Of a DNA stretch of 64,000 nt, positions 1 through 6,844 are shown in pieces. The stretch spans positions 35,440-99,439 of the forward strand of contig JAZNDW010000019.1 of assembly GCA_045588245.1 (NCBI GenBank), in the 5' to 3' direction. Below the pieces are notes generated by a model, which saw only the letters and a program-made list of their open reading frames with translations, had not been told where the DNA came from and searched no databases. Position 1 is the stretch's first letter; each line of letters opens with the position of its first letter. A program made the translations under genes and the position numbers. Source of the stretch: DTU064 sp045588245 (GTDB taxonomy: Bacteria > Bacillota > Clostridia > Oscillospirales > CAG-272).

Positions 1-2
1 AC

Positions 3-131
3 AACAATCCCGACACGATGAACTGCGTCGTCTGCGGCTATGACAATTCCGAGGGCGTGGAGATCTGCGAGACCTGCGGACACACGCTCAGGCTCATAAA
101 GAAAGATGAAACGATGTGGTTTTATGGATGA
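3..131 (+). CDS. Zinc-ribbon membrane protein, C-terminal fragment (cut by window start)
   Basis: Only the last 42 codons are visible and the gene runs off the left edge. The fragment contains CVVCGYDN followed by CETCGHTL, a four-cysteine zinc-ribbon pattern (CxxC, then CxxC), and ends in KKDETMWFYG. Its last 22 codons are identical in protein and DNA to the end of the next gene, so it is almost certainly the first visible member of a tandem paralogue family. By comparison with the two complete copies downstream, the missing part should hold two membrane segments. The function is unknown. Its stop codon lies 14 bases before the next start, so the copies are probably cotranscribed. Confidence 0.7.
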   Translation, partial: NNPDTMNCVVCGYDNSEGVEICETCGHTLRLIKKDETMWFYG

Positions 132-135
132 AGAA
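66..135 (+). repeat. 70-bp direct repeat, copy 1
   Basis: Bases 66-135 are identical to bases 716-785. The repeat covers the final zinc-ribbon half and stop codon of two adjacent paralogues and a few bases beyond. The period is 650 bp, one gene length, as expected for tandem gene duplication or later gene conversion of the 3' ends. Confidence 0.9.
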
Positions 136-145
136 GGAGGTTCAT

Positions 146-781
146 ATGAAGCTAAATATTCCTAAAGATATAAAACGGCATGTTGCTTTTCGCATAGTAC
201 CACGAGTTATTATATGCCTGTTGCTTATCACAATCATCGTTACGCTTGTAACGTTAAATCTTGAAATTATGCTAAAAAAAGGCATTTCGCAAGTTATCTT
301 GATATGCGCGGTGTCGTTAGTGTTGGTGTGTGTAGTAACAGGTGTCCCCAAAAAGTTGATTGACAGCACTTGGTGCGGCGAGATTGTTGACCAAAAGACG
401 AAAAACATCATTCAAAGTAAAATGACAGGCGCGAATTACAAAACGGGTTTTGATGCGATGGGAACGAAGATGTCGGAGTATCGTAACACACTTACCGTCA
501 CCGTTAAAACCGATAACGGCGCAAACGTATCTTTTGTTGCATACGATGGAACTGCAGGTGATGGCGGTGCTTTTGGTGCTGCACTGGTGAATTATAAGGT
601 GGGTACACGTGTACTTCATGTTTACGGTACAAAGTATCTGCAGCCTCTTGAAGATGAACGAGATACAGTAAAGTGCATTGTCTGTGGTGAAGAAAACAAA
701 AATAATGCAGAAAAATGCGAGACCTGCGGACACACGCTCAGGCTCATAAAGAAAGATGAAACGATGTGGTTTTATGGATGA
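146..781 (+). CDS. Two-TM membrane protein with C-terminal zinc ribbon (paralogue 2)
   Basis: This is a protein of 211 residues. The start chosen is ATG 146, preceded by AAGGAGG at 134-140 with five bases of spacing; the longer frame from 116 lacks a site. It has a basic N-terminus, then two hydrophobic segments (about residues 20-40 and 46-66), then TWCGEIV and a beta-rich soluble region of about 110 residues with the phrase VGTRVLHVYGTKYL. It ends in a zinc ribbon with CIVCG and CETCG. The next gene shares the layout and the TWCG and TRVLHV-type motifs but is clearly diverged. The family is not recognised. A membrane-tethered role is inferred from the topology only. Confidence 0.8.
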   Translation: MKLNIPKDIKRHVAFRIVPRVIICLLLITIIVTLVTLNLEIMLKKGISQVILICAVSLVLVCVVTGVPKKLIDSTWCGEIVDQKTKNIIQSKMTGANYKTGFDAMGTKMSEYRNTLTVTVKTDNGANVSFVAYDGTAGDGGAFGAALVNYKVGTRVLHVYGTKYLQPLEDERDTVKCIVCGEENKNNAEKCETCGHTLRLIKKDETMWFYG

Positions 782-785
782 AGAA
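716..785 (+). repeat. 70-bp direct repeat, copy 2
   Basis: This is the second copy of the sequence at 66-135, with no mismatch. The paralogous genes diverge strongly upstream of it, so the identity is confined to the extreme 3' ends. That pattern points to recent gene conversion or a recent partial duplication rather than uniform conservation. Confidence 0.9.
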
Positions 786-818
786 CGCTGCTTGTAACAT
801 GAGAGGAGATGCGCTGAA

Positions 819-1433
819 ATGAAAACGCAAGTAGAATTGCCGAGCGATATAAAAACTTACATCATAAAACAGTGTTTGCCACGGTTCGTACTGCTTTTTC
901 TGCTTGTTTTTGCAGTTATACTCATCGGAGTATTTTACAAAGACGAGATAAAGGAAAAAAACGAATCTTATCTGATACTTTATTTTGTGATCTTGATCCC
1001 GTTATGCGTTGTCATCAGCGGAATTTTACCTCTGTTTCGTGACAGAACGTGGTGCGGTACCGTTCGCGGTGTGGCGCTTCAAAGAAAAGGCGAACGAATC
1101 CGTGTCGCAGGATCATACAATCAGCTGAAATTTTTACACGAAAGAAAGGCTGTGATGCTTTCGGTGTGCCTTGACAACGGCGAGAGTATCAGCGTTGAGG
1201 CGATACCGAATCTTGAAGAACACGAACGAACGATGAAGGGGGTGCGTTATGCATACAAAGAAGGTATGCGTGTGCTTCACGTTTCGGGAACGAAATACGT
1301 TCAGATAGTCCCCGACGGAGAAAGAAAAACTATTAATTGCGTTATTTGCGGAGACAATTCGCCGAAAGAAAACGAAGCGTGCATAAAATGCGGTCACACG
1401 CTTCACATCATGGTTAAGGAGGAGAGCAAATGA
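819..1433 (+). CDS. Two-TM membrane protein with C-terminal zinc ribbon (paralogue 3)
   Basis: This is a 204-residue protein with start ATG 819, preceded by AGGAGAT. Architecture matches paralogue 2: about 18 polar residues, two hydrophobic helices (about 20-38 and 47-67), RTWCGTVRG, a soluble middle domain with MRVLHVSGTKYVQ, and a zinc ribbon with CVICG and CIKCGHTL near the C-terminus. Sequence identity to paralogue 2 is moderate by eye and the 3' end lacks the 70-bp repeat. The stop overlaps the next start by four bases (ATGA), so translation of the two is probably coupled. The function is unknown. Confidence 0.8.
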   Translation: MKTQVELPSDIKTYIIKQCLPRFVLLFLLVFAVILIGVFYKDEIKEKNESYLILYFVILIPLCVVISGILPLFRDRTWCGTVRGVALQRKGERIRVAGSYNQLKFLHERKAVMLSVCLDNGESISVEAIPNLEEHERTMKGVRYAYKEGMRVLHVSGTKYVQIVPDGERKTINCVICGDNSPKENEACIKCGHTLHIMVKEESK

Positions 1434-1579
1434 AAAAGTATAAGATCGTTGAAACATCAAAGAAAAAAGCGGAAAAGACCATGAACGACATGGCAAGACA
1501 AGGCTGGCGTGTCGTCAGTATGACGTATTGGAGCTATTGGACCACAACACTCCTTATAACCTTTGAAAGAGATATATAA
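1430..1579 (+). CDS. Small DUF4177-like protein
   Basis: This is a 49-residue protein whose ATG overlaps the stop of the preceding gene. AAGGAGGAG at 1415-1423 lies six bases upstream. The core is a short helix, then GWRVVSMTYW, then a strand ending in LITFERD. This is the pattern of DUF4177-type domains (lysine-rich strand, helix, GW(E/R)LVS, closing strand with a basic residue). No catalytic residues are evident. It is last in the visible zinc-ribbon operon and is followed at once by a strong terminator. Confidence 0.7.
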   Translation: MKKYKIVETSKKKAEKTMNDMARQGWRVVSMTYWSYWTTTLLITFERDI

Positions 1580-1585
1580 ACAGTA

Positions 1586-1615
1586 AACCGAGCCTGCGGT
1601 GCAGGCTCGGTTTTT
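1586..1615 (+). terminator. Rho-independent terminator
   Basis: A 12-bp perfect stem (1586-1597 with 1601-1612) closes a GGT loop and is followed by a T run at 1611-1615. It ends the zinc-ribbon operon. A nearly identical hairpin occurs at 2169-2209. Confidence 0.9.
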
Positions 1616-1622
1616 GTTATCA

Positions 1623-1823
1623 TTAATCCTTGACGTATTCTGCTATATCTTCAAGTTTGCAATCAAGGGCTGAGCAAAGCTTGTCGAGTGTTTTTGTTTC
1701 GATATTGTCGTTTGCTTTTAAGCGGCGTACCGTTTTACTGTCAATGCCGCATTTTTCGCGAAGCTGATATGTGGATACGTTTTTCTGCTTCATAGTTTCC
1801 CAAAGTCTGTCGAATTTTATCAT
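1623..1823 (-). CDS. Small HTH transcriptional regulator (Cro/CI, XRE type)
   Basis: This is a 66-residue single-domain DNA-binding protein. The start is ATG 1823 with GGGAG eight bases upstream; an in-frame TTG five codons earlier lacks a site. It shows the five-helix XRE layout: RLWETMKQKNVSTYQLREK, the recognition region CGIDSKTVRRLKANDN, then TLDKLCSALDCKLEDIAEY, close to the 'stand-alone' Cro/CI regulators common in Clostridia. It is divergent from a small gene, and a 12-bp palindrome sits between them on the promoter. Autoregulation and control of the neighbour are inferred from that placement. Confidence 0.9.
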   Translation of the reverse strand: MIKFDRLWETMKQKNVSTYQLREKCGIDSKTVRRLKANDNIETKTLDKLCSALDCKLEDIAEYVKD

Positions 1824-1845
1824 TGTTATAGCTCCCAAATTATTG

Positions 1846-1874
1846 TTGACATTTATTATTATGGGGGTTATAAT
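1846..1874 (+). promoter_or_regulatory. Consensus sigma-A promoter of the small gene at 1917
   Basis: TTGACA at 1846-1851 and TATAAT at 1869-1874 are separated by exactly 17 bases. Both hexamers match the consensus perfectly, so a strong promoter that needs a repressor is plausible. The -10 overlaps the left arm of the 1861-1903 inverted repeat. Confidence 0.85.
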
Positions 1875-1903
1875 CTTATTTATTAAGGGGATATAACCCC
1901 CAT
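1861..1903. promoter_or_regulatory. 12-bp perfect inverted repeat, putative operator
   Basis: ATGGGGGTTATA (1861-1872) and TATAACCCCCAT (1892-1903) are perfect inverted copies with centres 31 bp apart, about three helical turns. The left arm covers the -10 box and the right arm lies just downstream of the likely start of transcription. This is the expected geometry for a repressor dimer pair. The divergent HTH gene is the obvious candidate to bind it; that link is inference. Confidence 0.75.
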
Positions 1904-1916
1904 GGCTGGAGCAGAT

Positions 1917-2165
1917 ATGAAACTTATTAAAGAAATTCTCGTTGATGTGCTAAAAAAAGGTGATGTGTTCGTTACGCTTGGTAACAAAGAGGCGGATATA
2001 CGGCAAATAGTGAATGATAAATGCTATCTGGCATTAAGCGAAATTAAAGAAATAATTGAAAATCCGATTTATTCAGACGAAACCTGCTTTGAAAAAATAG
2101 AAAAAATCGTTTGTGTTTTTGAATCAATCGGAAGTAACGGCGGGTCGCGCCACGATTTCGGCTGA
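1917..2165 (+). CDS. Small protein with SNGGSRHDFG tail, unknown function
   Basis: This is an 82-residue acidic protein. I prefer ATG 1917, with GGAG at 1908-1911 five bases upstream, over ATG 1902, whose first bases lie inside the palindrome. It is predicted mainly helical (MKLIKEILVDVLKKGDVF..., IVNDKCYLALSEIKEIIEN) and ends in IVCVFESIGSNGGSRHDFG. Short proteins with this kind of ending recur in Clostridia and their phages but I know no function. Divergence from a repressor-like HTH gene with a shared operator suggests a two-gene regulatory module, possibly toxin-antitoxin-like; this is speculative. Confidence 0.75.
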   Translation: MKLIKEILVDVLKKGDVFVTLGNKEADIRQIVNDKCYLALSEIKEIIENPIYSDETCFEKIEKIVCVFESIGSNGGSRHDFG

Positions 2166-2168
2166 ACA

Positions 2169-2209
2169 AACAGTAAACCGAGCCTGCGGTACAGGCTCGG
2201 TTTACTGTT
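2169..2209 (+). terminator. Duplicated terminator-like hairpin
   Basis: An 18-bp stem (2169-2186 with 2192-2209) has a five-base loop. The segment from AAACAGTAAACC through the loop to GGCTCGGTTT matches the terminator at 1581-1612 with one mismatch. The T tract is interrupted (TTTACTGTTG), so termination may be weaker than at the first copy. Confidence 0.65.
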
Positions 2210-2249
2210 GTAAAAAATACCCTATATGAAAGCTTTTGAAAGGTGGTTC

Positions 2250-2282
2250 GGAGGGAAACTTTTCGGGGGAAAATTTCCCTCC
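2250..2282. other. Hairpin between the small gene and trmB
   Basis: GGAGGGAAA (2250-2258) and TTTCCCTCC (2274-2282) form a 9-bp stem just downstream of the trmB stop on the minus strand. There is no clear T run on either strand, so it is a possible weak terminator or 3'-end-stabilising hairpin for trmB. Confidence 0.4.
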
Positions 2283-2298
2283 GCTGACATTCTCATTC

Positions 2299-2973
2299 TC
2301 ATTTCTCATTAACCGCCGACAGCGCGTTGATAGGAGTGCCGAGCTCGGTGAAGCGGCGCTCGTATTCGGTCACGACGTTGCCTTCGCCCCATTCGCTGTT
2401 GTGCAGGTCGCGTGTGTGCCACGAAAGCTTGAAGGGAGACTCGGGAAGCTCCTCAAGCGTGAAGTCAAAGAGGATCACGTTGTCGGTCTTTTGATTTAGC
2501 GTGCCGCCGCGAACGAGCAGACGCGAGTATATCTCCAAAAATCCGCGATACGTCAGGCGGCGCTTGTAATATCCCTTCTTAGGCCACGGATCGCTGAAAT
2601 TGAGATAGATAGCCGAGAGGGAATCGTGTGCGAACCATTCCTCAGCATTCTGCGCGTTGCCGATGATGAAGCGGACGTTGTCTGGAAGTGTCGGATCCTC
2701 TGCCGTCTGCGCCGCGCGCTTTTCAAGCGCGAAAAGCATTACGTCGGAGATGCGCTCAACGGCGTAGAAAAGACGGTCGGGGTGCTTCTTTGCCATGCCG
2801 CAAACGAAGTCACCTTTGCCGCATCCGAACTCAACGCATACGGGAAGTCCCCGAAGCTCTTCGGGAAAGGGGGCGTAAACGTCCGAAAAGATCTCTTCTC
2901 CGGGGTTTGTGATGAGCAAAGACGCACATTTTTCAATTCTATTTTGTGAATTCTTTTTTTTTCGCATTCTCAT
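2299..2973 (-). CDS. trmB: tRNA (guanine-N7)-methyltransferase
   Basis: This 224-residue protein methylates G46 in the tRNA variable loop using S-adenosylmethionine. The start chosen is the ATG giving MRMRKKKN, the usual TrmB beginning, with AAGGA upstream; the open frame continues further without such support. It shows the SAM-binding loop VEFGCGKGDFV, then YAVERISD, then the family signature FSDPWPKKGYYKRRLT, and the C-terminal TEYERRFTELGTPI. The length is normal. It stands alone and is divergent from the HAAS-like gene. Confidence 0.95.
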   Translation of the reverse strand: MRMRKKKNSQNRIEKCASLLITNPGEEIFSDVYAPFPEELRGLPVCVEFGCGKGDFVCGMAKKHPDRLFYAVERISDVMLFALEKRAAQTAEDPTLPDNVRFIIGNAQNAEEWFAHDSLSAIYLNFSDPWPKKGYYKRRLTYRGFLEIYSRLLVRGGTLNQKTDNVILFDFTLEELPESPFKLSWHTRDLHNSEWGEGNVVTEYERRFTELGTPINALSAVNEK

Positions 2974-2974
2974 A

Positions 2975-3003
2975 TTGAATTTTATCCTTATTTTTGGTAC
3001 AAT
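2975..3003 (+). promoter_or_regulatory. Promoter of the HAAS-like/DUF4097 operon
   Basis: TTGAAT (2975-2980), 17 bases, then TACAAT (2998-3003). It lies in the trmB/HAAS intergenic region and would give a 5' leader of about 100 bases before the TTG start at 3109. Confidence 0.6.
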
Positions 3004-3108
3004 ATTATGTGTTTTTGTGTGAGTGATGACTTTCACCCGTAACAAAACACAGTATACCACAAAATTTTGCATTTAGCTACCTGAACTCTTAAAAAAGGGG
3101 GTGGAAAT

Positions 3109-4110
3109 TTGGATAAAAATGTATTGATCGTTACGATTGCGCACAAACTTGAGCAAAGCGGCATCAGTCGTGATGTTGCCGTGTCCGAGTCGAAAGCATT
3201 CGTAGCGTCATTATCCGAAAATGAAACGAACAAACTCGTGTCCCTCGTCGAAAACGATGTCGTGATGACGCGTATAGCTGATACACTCAAAAAGAAGATC
3301 GTAAGCACGACAGGTTCACTTCCCGTAACACAGCCGACGCAAACACCGCCGCAGAATCGTCTCGACGAAGATGCCAACGCGGAAGATGATGAGCTTTCGG
3401 AGATGCTCTTTAACGAAAAGCAGAAGCGTAACGTCGAACCCGCGCCTAAAGTGAAGTCCGACACCTCAAAAGAAGCACCTCCCGCAGCCGTGCGTCCTGC
3501 TCCGAGCGAAGCACATCGCCAACAGCGTCAACAGCATCGCTCCGAAAACGGACCCAAGACACGCACGGAAAAGCCGAAACGCGCCGAGCCGACGCCCGCA
3601 AAGAAAGCGCCCGAACGTCTGCCCGACCAACGTGCGGACGAAAAGGCAAAGCGTAACGACACGAAAAAAGACAAAAAGATCATATACCGTCCCGACCCGA
3701 ACGCAGATTATAAGAAGTTTTACATTTTCCTATGTGCGTCGAGTCCGCTTTGGCTCTTTATCGGGCTGTTGGCAGTAACGCTGTATCTACTCGTTCTCGG
3801 CGTATTTTGCGTGTCGATCGTGCTTCTTATCGTTGCGCTGATCGCAGGCACCGCAGTGGGCACCGTAGTTTCCTTGATCGGACTCGTATACGGCGCAACG
3901 CAGTTGTTTAATTACGCGCCGATCGGTATGTACGAGATAGGTCTCGGACTTGTGATAGGCGGTATCACGATGCTGCTCGGCATCATTGTTTACAACGTTG
4001 CTATACGGCTTTTGCCGTTCCTGATAAAGCAACTGTTCGCTCTGTTCGTGTTCACGATGCGTAAATGCGTTGAGCTTTATTTTAACGTGAAAGGAGCGTG
4101 CGCTGAATAA
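3109..4110 (+). CDS. Membrane protein with N-terminal HAAS-like region
   Basis: This is a 333-residue protein. The start is TTG 3109, preceded by a G-rich ribosome site (GGGGGTGG). Residues 1-75 are helical and polar (LEQSGISRDVAVSESKAFV...). Residues about 80-200 are a low-complexity linker rich in Pro, Lys, Glu and Arg. The C-terminal 130 residues hold three or four hydrophobic helices starting at FYIFLCASSPLWLFIGLLA. This resembles DUF1700/HAAS membrane proteins, which commonly precede DUF4097 genes, as here with a one-base overlap (TAATG). A signalling or envelope-sensing role is inferred from that association; the N-terminal assignment is by resemblance only. Confidence 0.65.
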   Translation: MDKNVLIVTIAHKLEQSGISRDVAVSESKAFVASLSENETNKLVSLVENDVVMTRIADTLKKKIVSTTGSLPVTQPTQTPPQNRLDEDANAEDDELSEMLFNEKQKRNVEPAPKVKSDTSKEAPPAAVRPAPSEAHRQQRQQHRSENGPKTRTEKPKRAEPTPAKKAPERLPDQRADEKAKRNDTKKDKKIIYRPDPNADYKKFYIFLCASSPLWLFIGLLAVTLYLLVLGVFCVSIVLLIVALIAGTAVGTVVSLIGLVYGATQLFNYAPIGMYEIGLGLVIGGITMLLGIIVYNVAIRLLPFLIKQLFALFVFTMRKCVELYFNVKGACAE

Positions 4111-5111
4111 TGAAACCTACGTCGATAATTTTCATTTTGGTTGCGATCGCCATCATCTTTTGCGGTAATAATATCTGTAAGCGAGCTGAAGAGCGCGCCG
4201 CCGAGGAAGGAATAGAAATATTCAATCAGACCCTTGACGACGAAAATAACGCTGTCAGCACCGTCATTCTCGGTCAGGAGGAGATCTATAACAAGCTTGA
4301 GCTCGTTATAGACGAAGCCGACATTTACATTTACGGCGGCACCGTTGAGCCATATATGGAGCTTTACAATTTTGACGAAGGTTCCTATACGCTCACAACG
4401 TCCAACCGCAGCATCTCTGTCAATACTTCCATTGACATTATGTCCGTTATCATGTTCTGGGAATCGGGCTTCAGCTTCAACGGTATGCGTAATTACATCA
4501 ACCGCACTGACGTTGAGGAAGTTATCGTTCCTAAAAAGGTGAACATTTATCTGCCGACGGACAGCGAGATCAACGTTATCAACGTTGACATCGATAAGGG
4601 CAACGTTTACATTTCAAATCTTGATACGTCCGTTGATATATCCGTTTCCGTCGGAGAAGGAAACACCGTATTTACGTCTGTTTCAACCGATTCGTATATC
4701 AAAAGCGAGATCACAAAAGGAAGCCTTTATCTGTCCGACGTGACCGTCGGAACGCTTACGTCCGAGATCGCCGAAGGCGATATCAATGCCGATCGCTTTG
4801 AGTTTAATAACATCAGCGTGACGGGCGCGAAGACAAACGTCAGCATAAAGACGTCCCAGGCTCTTGACTTCTTTGATCTGTATCTGTCCGCACGTAACGG
4901 CAACATCAGTATCAATGAGACCAGCTACGGCGCACAGTACAACTACGAATCTCCCTCCGAGATCGAAGCTTCGGTTATGATAACCGTTACGGAAGGTAAC
5001 GTTATGATCGAGCAGGTGGCGGCAACCGTTGATCCCGATATCGGCACACCGGATTCCGACACGGGCGAGCCGCAGGATACGACTGTGGGCAGCGAAGAAG
5101 CCGGACAGTAA
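4110..5111 (+). CDS. DUF4097-like surface beta-repeat protein
   Basis: This is a 333-residue protein. An N-terminal hydrophobic segment (residues 5-20, IIFILVAIAIIFC) is a signal anchor. The rest is a run of short beta strands typical of DUF4097 'putative adhesin' domains: KVNIYLPTDSEINVINVDI, GNVYISNLDTSVDISVSVGEG, GSLYLSDVTVGTLTSEIAEGDI, GNISINETSY and GNVMIEQV. The C-terminal 30 residues are Asp/Thr/Pro/Gly rich and disordered. It is translationally coupled to the HAAS-like gene. It probably lies outside the membrane; the ligand and role are unknown. Confidence 0.75.
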   Translation: MKPTSIIFILVAIAIIFCGNNICKRAEERAAEEGIEIFNQTLDDENNAVSTVILGQEEIYNKLELVIDEADIYIYGGTVEPYMELYNFDEGSYTLTTSNRSISVNTSIDIMSVIMFWESGFSFNGMRNYINRTDVEEVIVPKKVNIYLPTDSEINVINVDIDKGNVYISNLDTSVDISVSVGEGNTVFTSVSTDSYIKSEITKGSLYLSDVTVGTLTSEIAEGDINADRFEFNNISVTGAKTNVSIKTSQALDFFDLYLSARNGNISINETSYGAQYNYESPSEIEASVMITVTEGNVMIEQVAATVDPDIGTPDSDTGEPQDTTVGSEEAGQ

Positions 5112-5151
5112 GAGAGGTTTATGTAATCCTTTTACAGAAAGAGAGACGACT

Positions 5152-5409
5152 ATGAAACATAATTACAAAACAAAAGGAACCTGTGCAAGAGAGATCGAAT
5201 TCGAGCTTGACGGCAACGTTGTCCGTAACGTCATATTCTACGGCGGATGTAACGGAAACCTGAAAGCGATAGCCAAGCTTGCCGAAGGGCAAAGCGCAGA
5301 ACAGCTCGTGAAGATACTTCGCGGCAACACCTGCGGACCTCGCTCTACCTCGTGCGCGGATCAGTTTGCGATCGCTATTACTGAAGCGCTCGCTAAAGAA
5401 AACGCTTAA
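5152..5409 (+). CDS. TSCPD-domain small protein
   Basis: This is an 85-residue protein with start ATG 5152. Sequence features are GGCNGNLKAIAKLAEGQ, LRGNTCGPRSTSCADQFA and a closing helix. This matches the TSCPD domain seen at the C-terminus of class II ribonucleotide reductases and as a stand-alone small protein in Clostridia. The usual T-S-C-P-D reads TSCAD here. The conserved cysteines suggest metal binding. The function of the stand-alone form is not established. It lies 40 bases after the DUF4097-like gene and 60 bases before the CofE-like gene. Confidence 0.8.
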   Translation: MKHNYKTKGTCAREIEFELDGNVVRNVIFYGGCNGNLKAIAKLAEGQSAEQLVKILRGNTCGPRSTSCADQFAIAITEALAKENA

Positions 5410-5469
5410 ACAGTAACGTCAACAAAACAGCTTTATCTTAAAATTATTATATTGAAAGGCTTTACACTT

Positions 5470-6666
5470 ATGTCAGAGCAAAGATTGATCGGAACAGTAT
5501 CGCGCGGAGTACGCGCGCCTATAATCAGACAGGGCGATAATATTGCAGCTATCGTTGCCGACAGCGTGATCGCTGCCGCAAAGAGCGAAAATCTTTCGCT
5601 CCGTCCCCGTGACGTTGTTGCAGTAACGGAAGCCGTTGTCGCAAGAGCGCAGGGCAATTATGCCACAATAGAAGATATCGGCAACGATATCAAAGAAAAG
5701 TATCCGTCGGGTGAGCTCGGTGTCATTTTCCCGATCCTTTCGCGCAACCGCTTTGCAATGTGCCTTAAGGGAATCGCTTCCGGCGCAAAGAAGATCACCC
5801 TCATGCTCAGCTATCCCTCCGATGAGGTCGGAAACCATATCATTTCTCTTGACGCTTTGGACGAAGCAGGTGTGAATCCTTGGTCCGACGTTCTCACGGA
5901 GGAACGTTTCATTGAGCTGTTCGGTCATCCGATGCACGAGTTCACCGGCGTTGACTACATCGAATACTATCGCAGACTCATCGAAGGTCAGGGCTGCGAA
6001 GCCAAGATCATTCTCGCAAACGATTGCCGTGCTATCCTGAAGTATTCAAAGAACGTTCTCGCCTGTGACATTCACACCCGCGCTCGCACTAAACGTCTCT
6101 TGAAGGCGGCAGGTGCAGAAATCGTGTACGGACTTGACGATATTCTCGCCGCTCCCGTTAACGGCAGCGGCTATAACGAAAATTACGGTCTGCTCGGCAG
6201 CAACAAAGCAACAGAAACTTCCGTTAAGCTTTTCCCACGTGACTGCCAGCCGATCGTGCTTGACATTCAGAAGCGTATTTTTGACGCTACCGGCGTTAAA
6301 GTAGAGGTTATGGTCTACGGTGACGGCGCGTTCAAGGATCCCGCAGGAAAGATCTGGGAGCTTGCAGATCCGGTCGTTTCTCCTGCTTACACGGACGGCC
6401 TTGTCGGTCAGCCGAACGAGCTGAAGCTCAAGTACCTTGCAGACAACGACTTTGCACATCTCAAGGGCGATGAGCTCAAGGCGGCTATTTCGGAATATAT
6501 CCGCAACAAGGACGATGACCTGCACGGTCAGATGGTTTCTCAGGGAACGACTCCCCGTAACCTCACCGACCTTATCGGCTCGCTCTGCGACCTCACATCC
6601 GGCTCCGGCGACAAGGGCACACCTATCATCTGGATCCAGGGTTACTTCGACAACTACACGATGTAA
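5470..6666 (+). CDS. Coenzyme F420-0:L-glutamate ligase-like protein
   Basis: This is a 398-residue protein; ATG 5470 with GAAAGG upstream is preferred to an in-frame TTG at 5452. The N-terminal half has the CofE/FbiB-type pattern: RAPIIRQGDNIAAIVADSV, RPRDVVAVTEAVVARAQGN, and later VMVYGDGAFKDPAGKIWELADP. True CofE adds gamma-linked glutamates to F420-0. This longer form (CofE is about 250) is widespread in Clostridia that do not make F420, so the real substrate is unknown. No other F420 gene is in the window. It ends with a clear terminator. Confidence 0.75.
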   Translation: MSEQRLIGTVSRGVRAPIIRQGDNIAAIVADSVIAAAKSENLSLRPRDVVAVTEAVVARAQGNYATIEDIGNDIKEKYPSGELGVIFPILSRNRFAMCLKGIASGAKKITLMLSYPSDEVGNHIISLDALDEAGVNPWSDVLTEERFIELFGHPMHEFTGVDYIEYYRRLIEGQGCEAKIILANDCRAILKYSKNVLACDIHTRARTKRLLKAAGAEIVYGLDDILAAPVNGSGYNENYGLLGSNKATETSVKLFPRDCQPIVLDIQKRIFDATGVKVEVMVYGDGAFKDPAGKIWELADPVVSPAYTDGLVGQPNELKLKYLADNDFAHLKGDELKAAISEYIRNKDDDLHGQMVSQGTTPRNLTDLIGSLCDLTSGSGDKGTPIIWIQGYFDNYTM

Positions 6667-6706
6667 TTTCTCAAGGACACTCGATCAACTCAAAAAACTT
6701 ATAACA

Positions 6707-6738
6707 AAAAAGGAACCGTGAGGTTCCTTTTTGTTTTG
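6707..6738 (+). terminator. Rho-independent terminator
   Basis: An 11-bp stem AAAAAGGAACC/GGTTCCTTTTT (6707-6717 with 6722-6732) has a GTGA loop and a T-rich tail. It ends the HAAS-DUF4097-TSCPD-CofE-like operon. Confidence 0.9.
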
Positions 6739-6791
6739 CTGCGATGAATTTTTTTCCGTTCCTTGCCCCTATTTGAAGGTTTTTCGGGGAG

Positions 6792-6829
6792 TGCGAGGGA
6801 TGTTTTTTAAGGAAAAAACATCCCTCGCA
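6792..6829 (-). terminator. 17-bp hairpin downstream of pfkA
   Basis: A perfect stem (6792-6808 with 6813-6829) with a four-base AAGG loop lies 16 bases past the pfkA stop. The T run is inside the stem rather than after it, so it may be an atypical terminator or a 3'-end protecting structure for the long minus-strand operon. Confidence 0.6.
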
Positions 6830-6844
6830 TATATAATATCAATA

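Noticed and set aside
66..785. 70-bp repeats as a mobile-element target duplication
   Set aside because: The repeats are inside coding sequence of paralogous genes and in frame, which fits gene duplication or conversion rather than insertion.
1902..1916. ATG 1902 as start of the small RHDFG protein
   Set aside because: It lies within the palindrome arm and its only purine-rich site is 11 bases away; ATG 1917 has GGAG at five bases.
5470..6666. Evidence of an F420 pathway
   Set aside because: Only the CofE-like gene is present; the family is common in Clostridia without F420.
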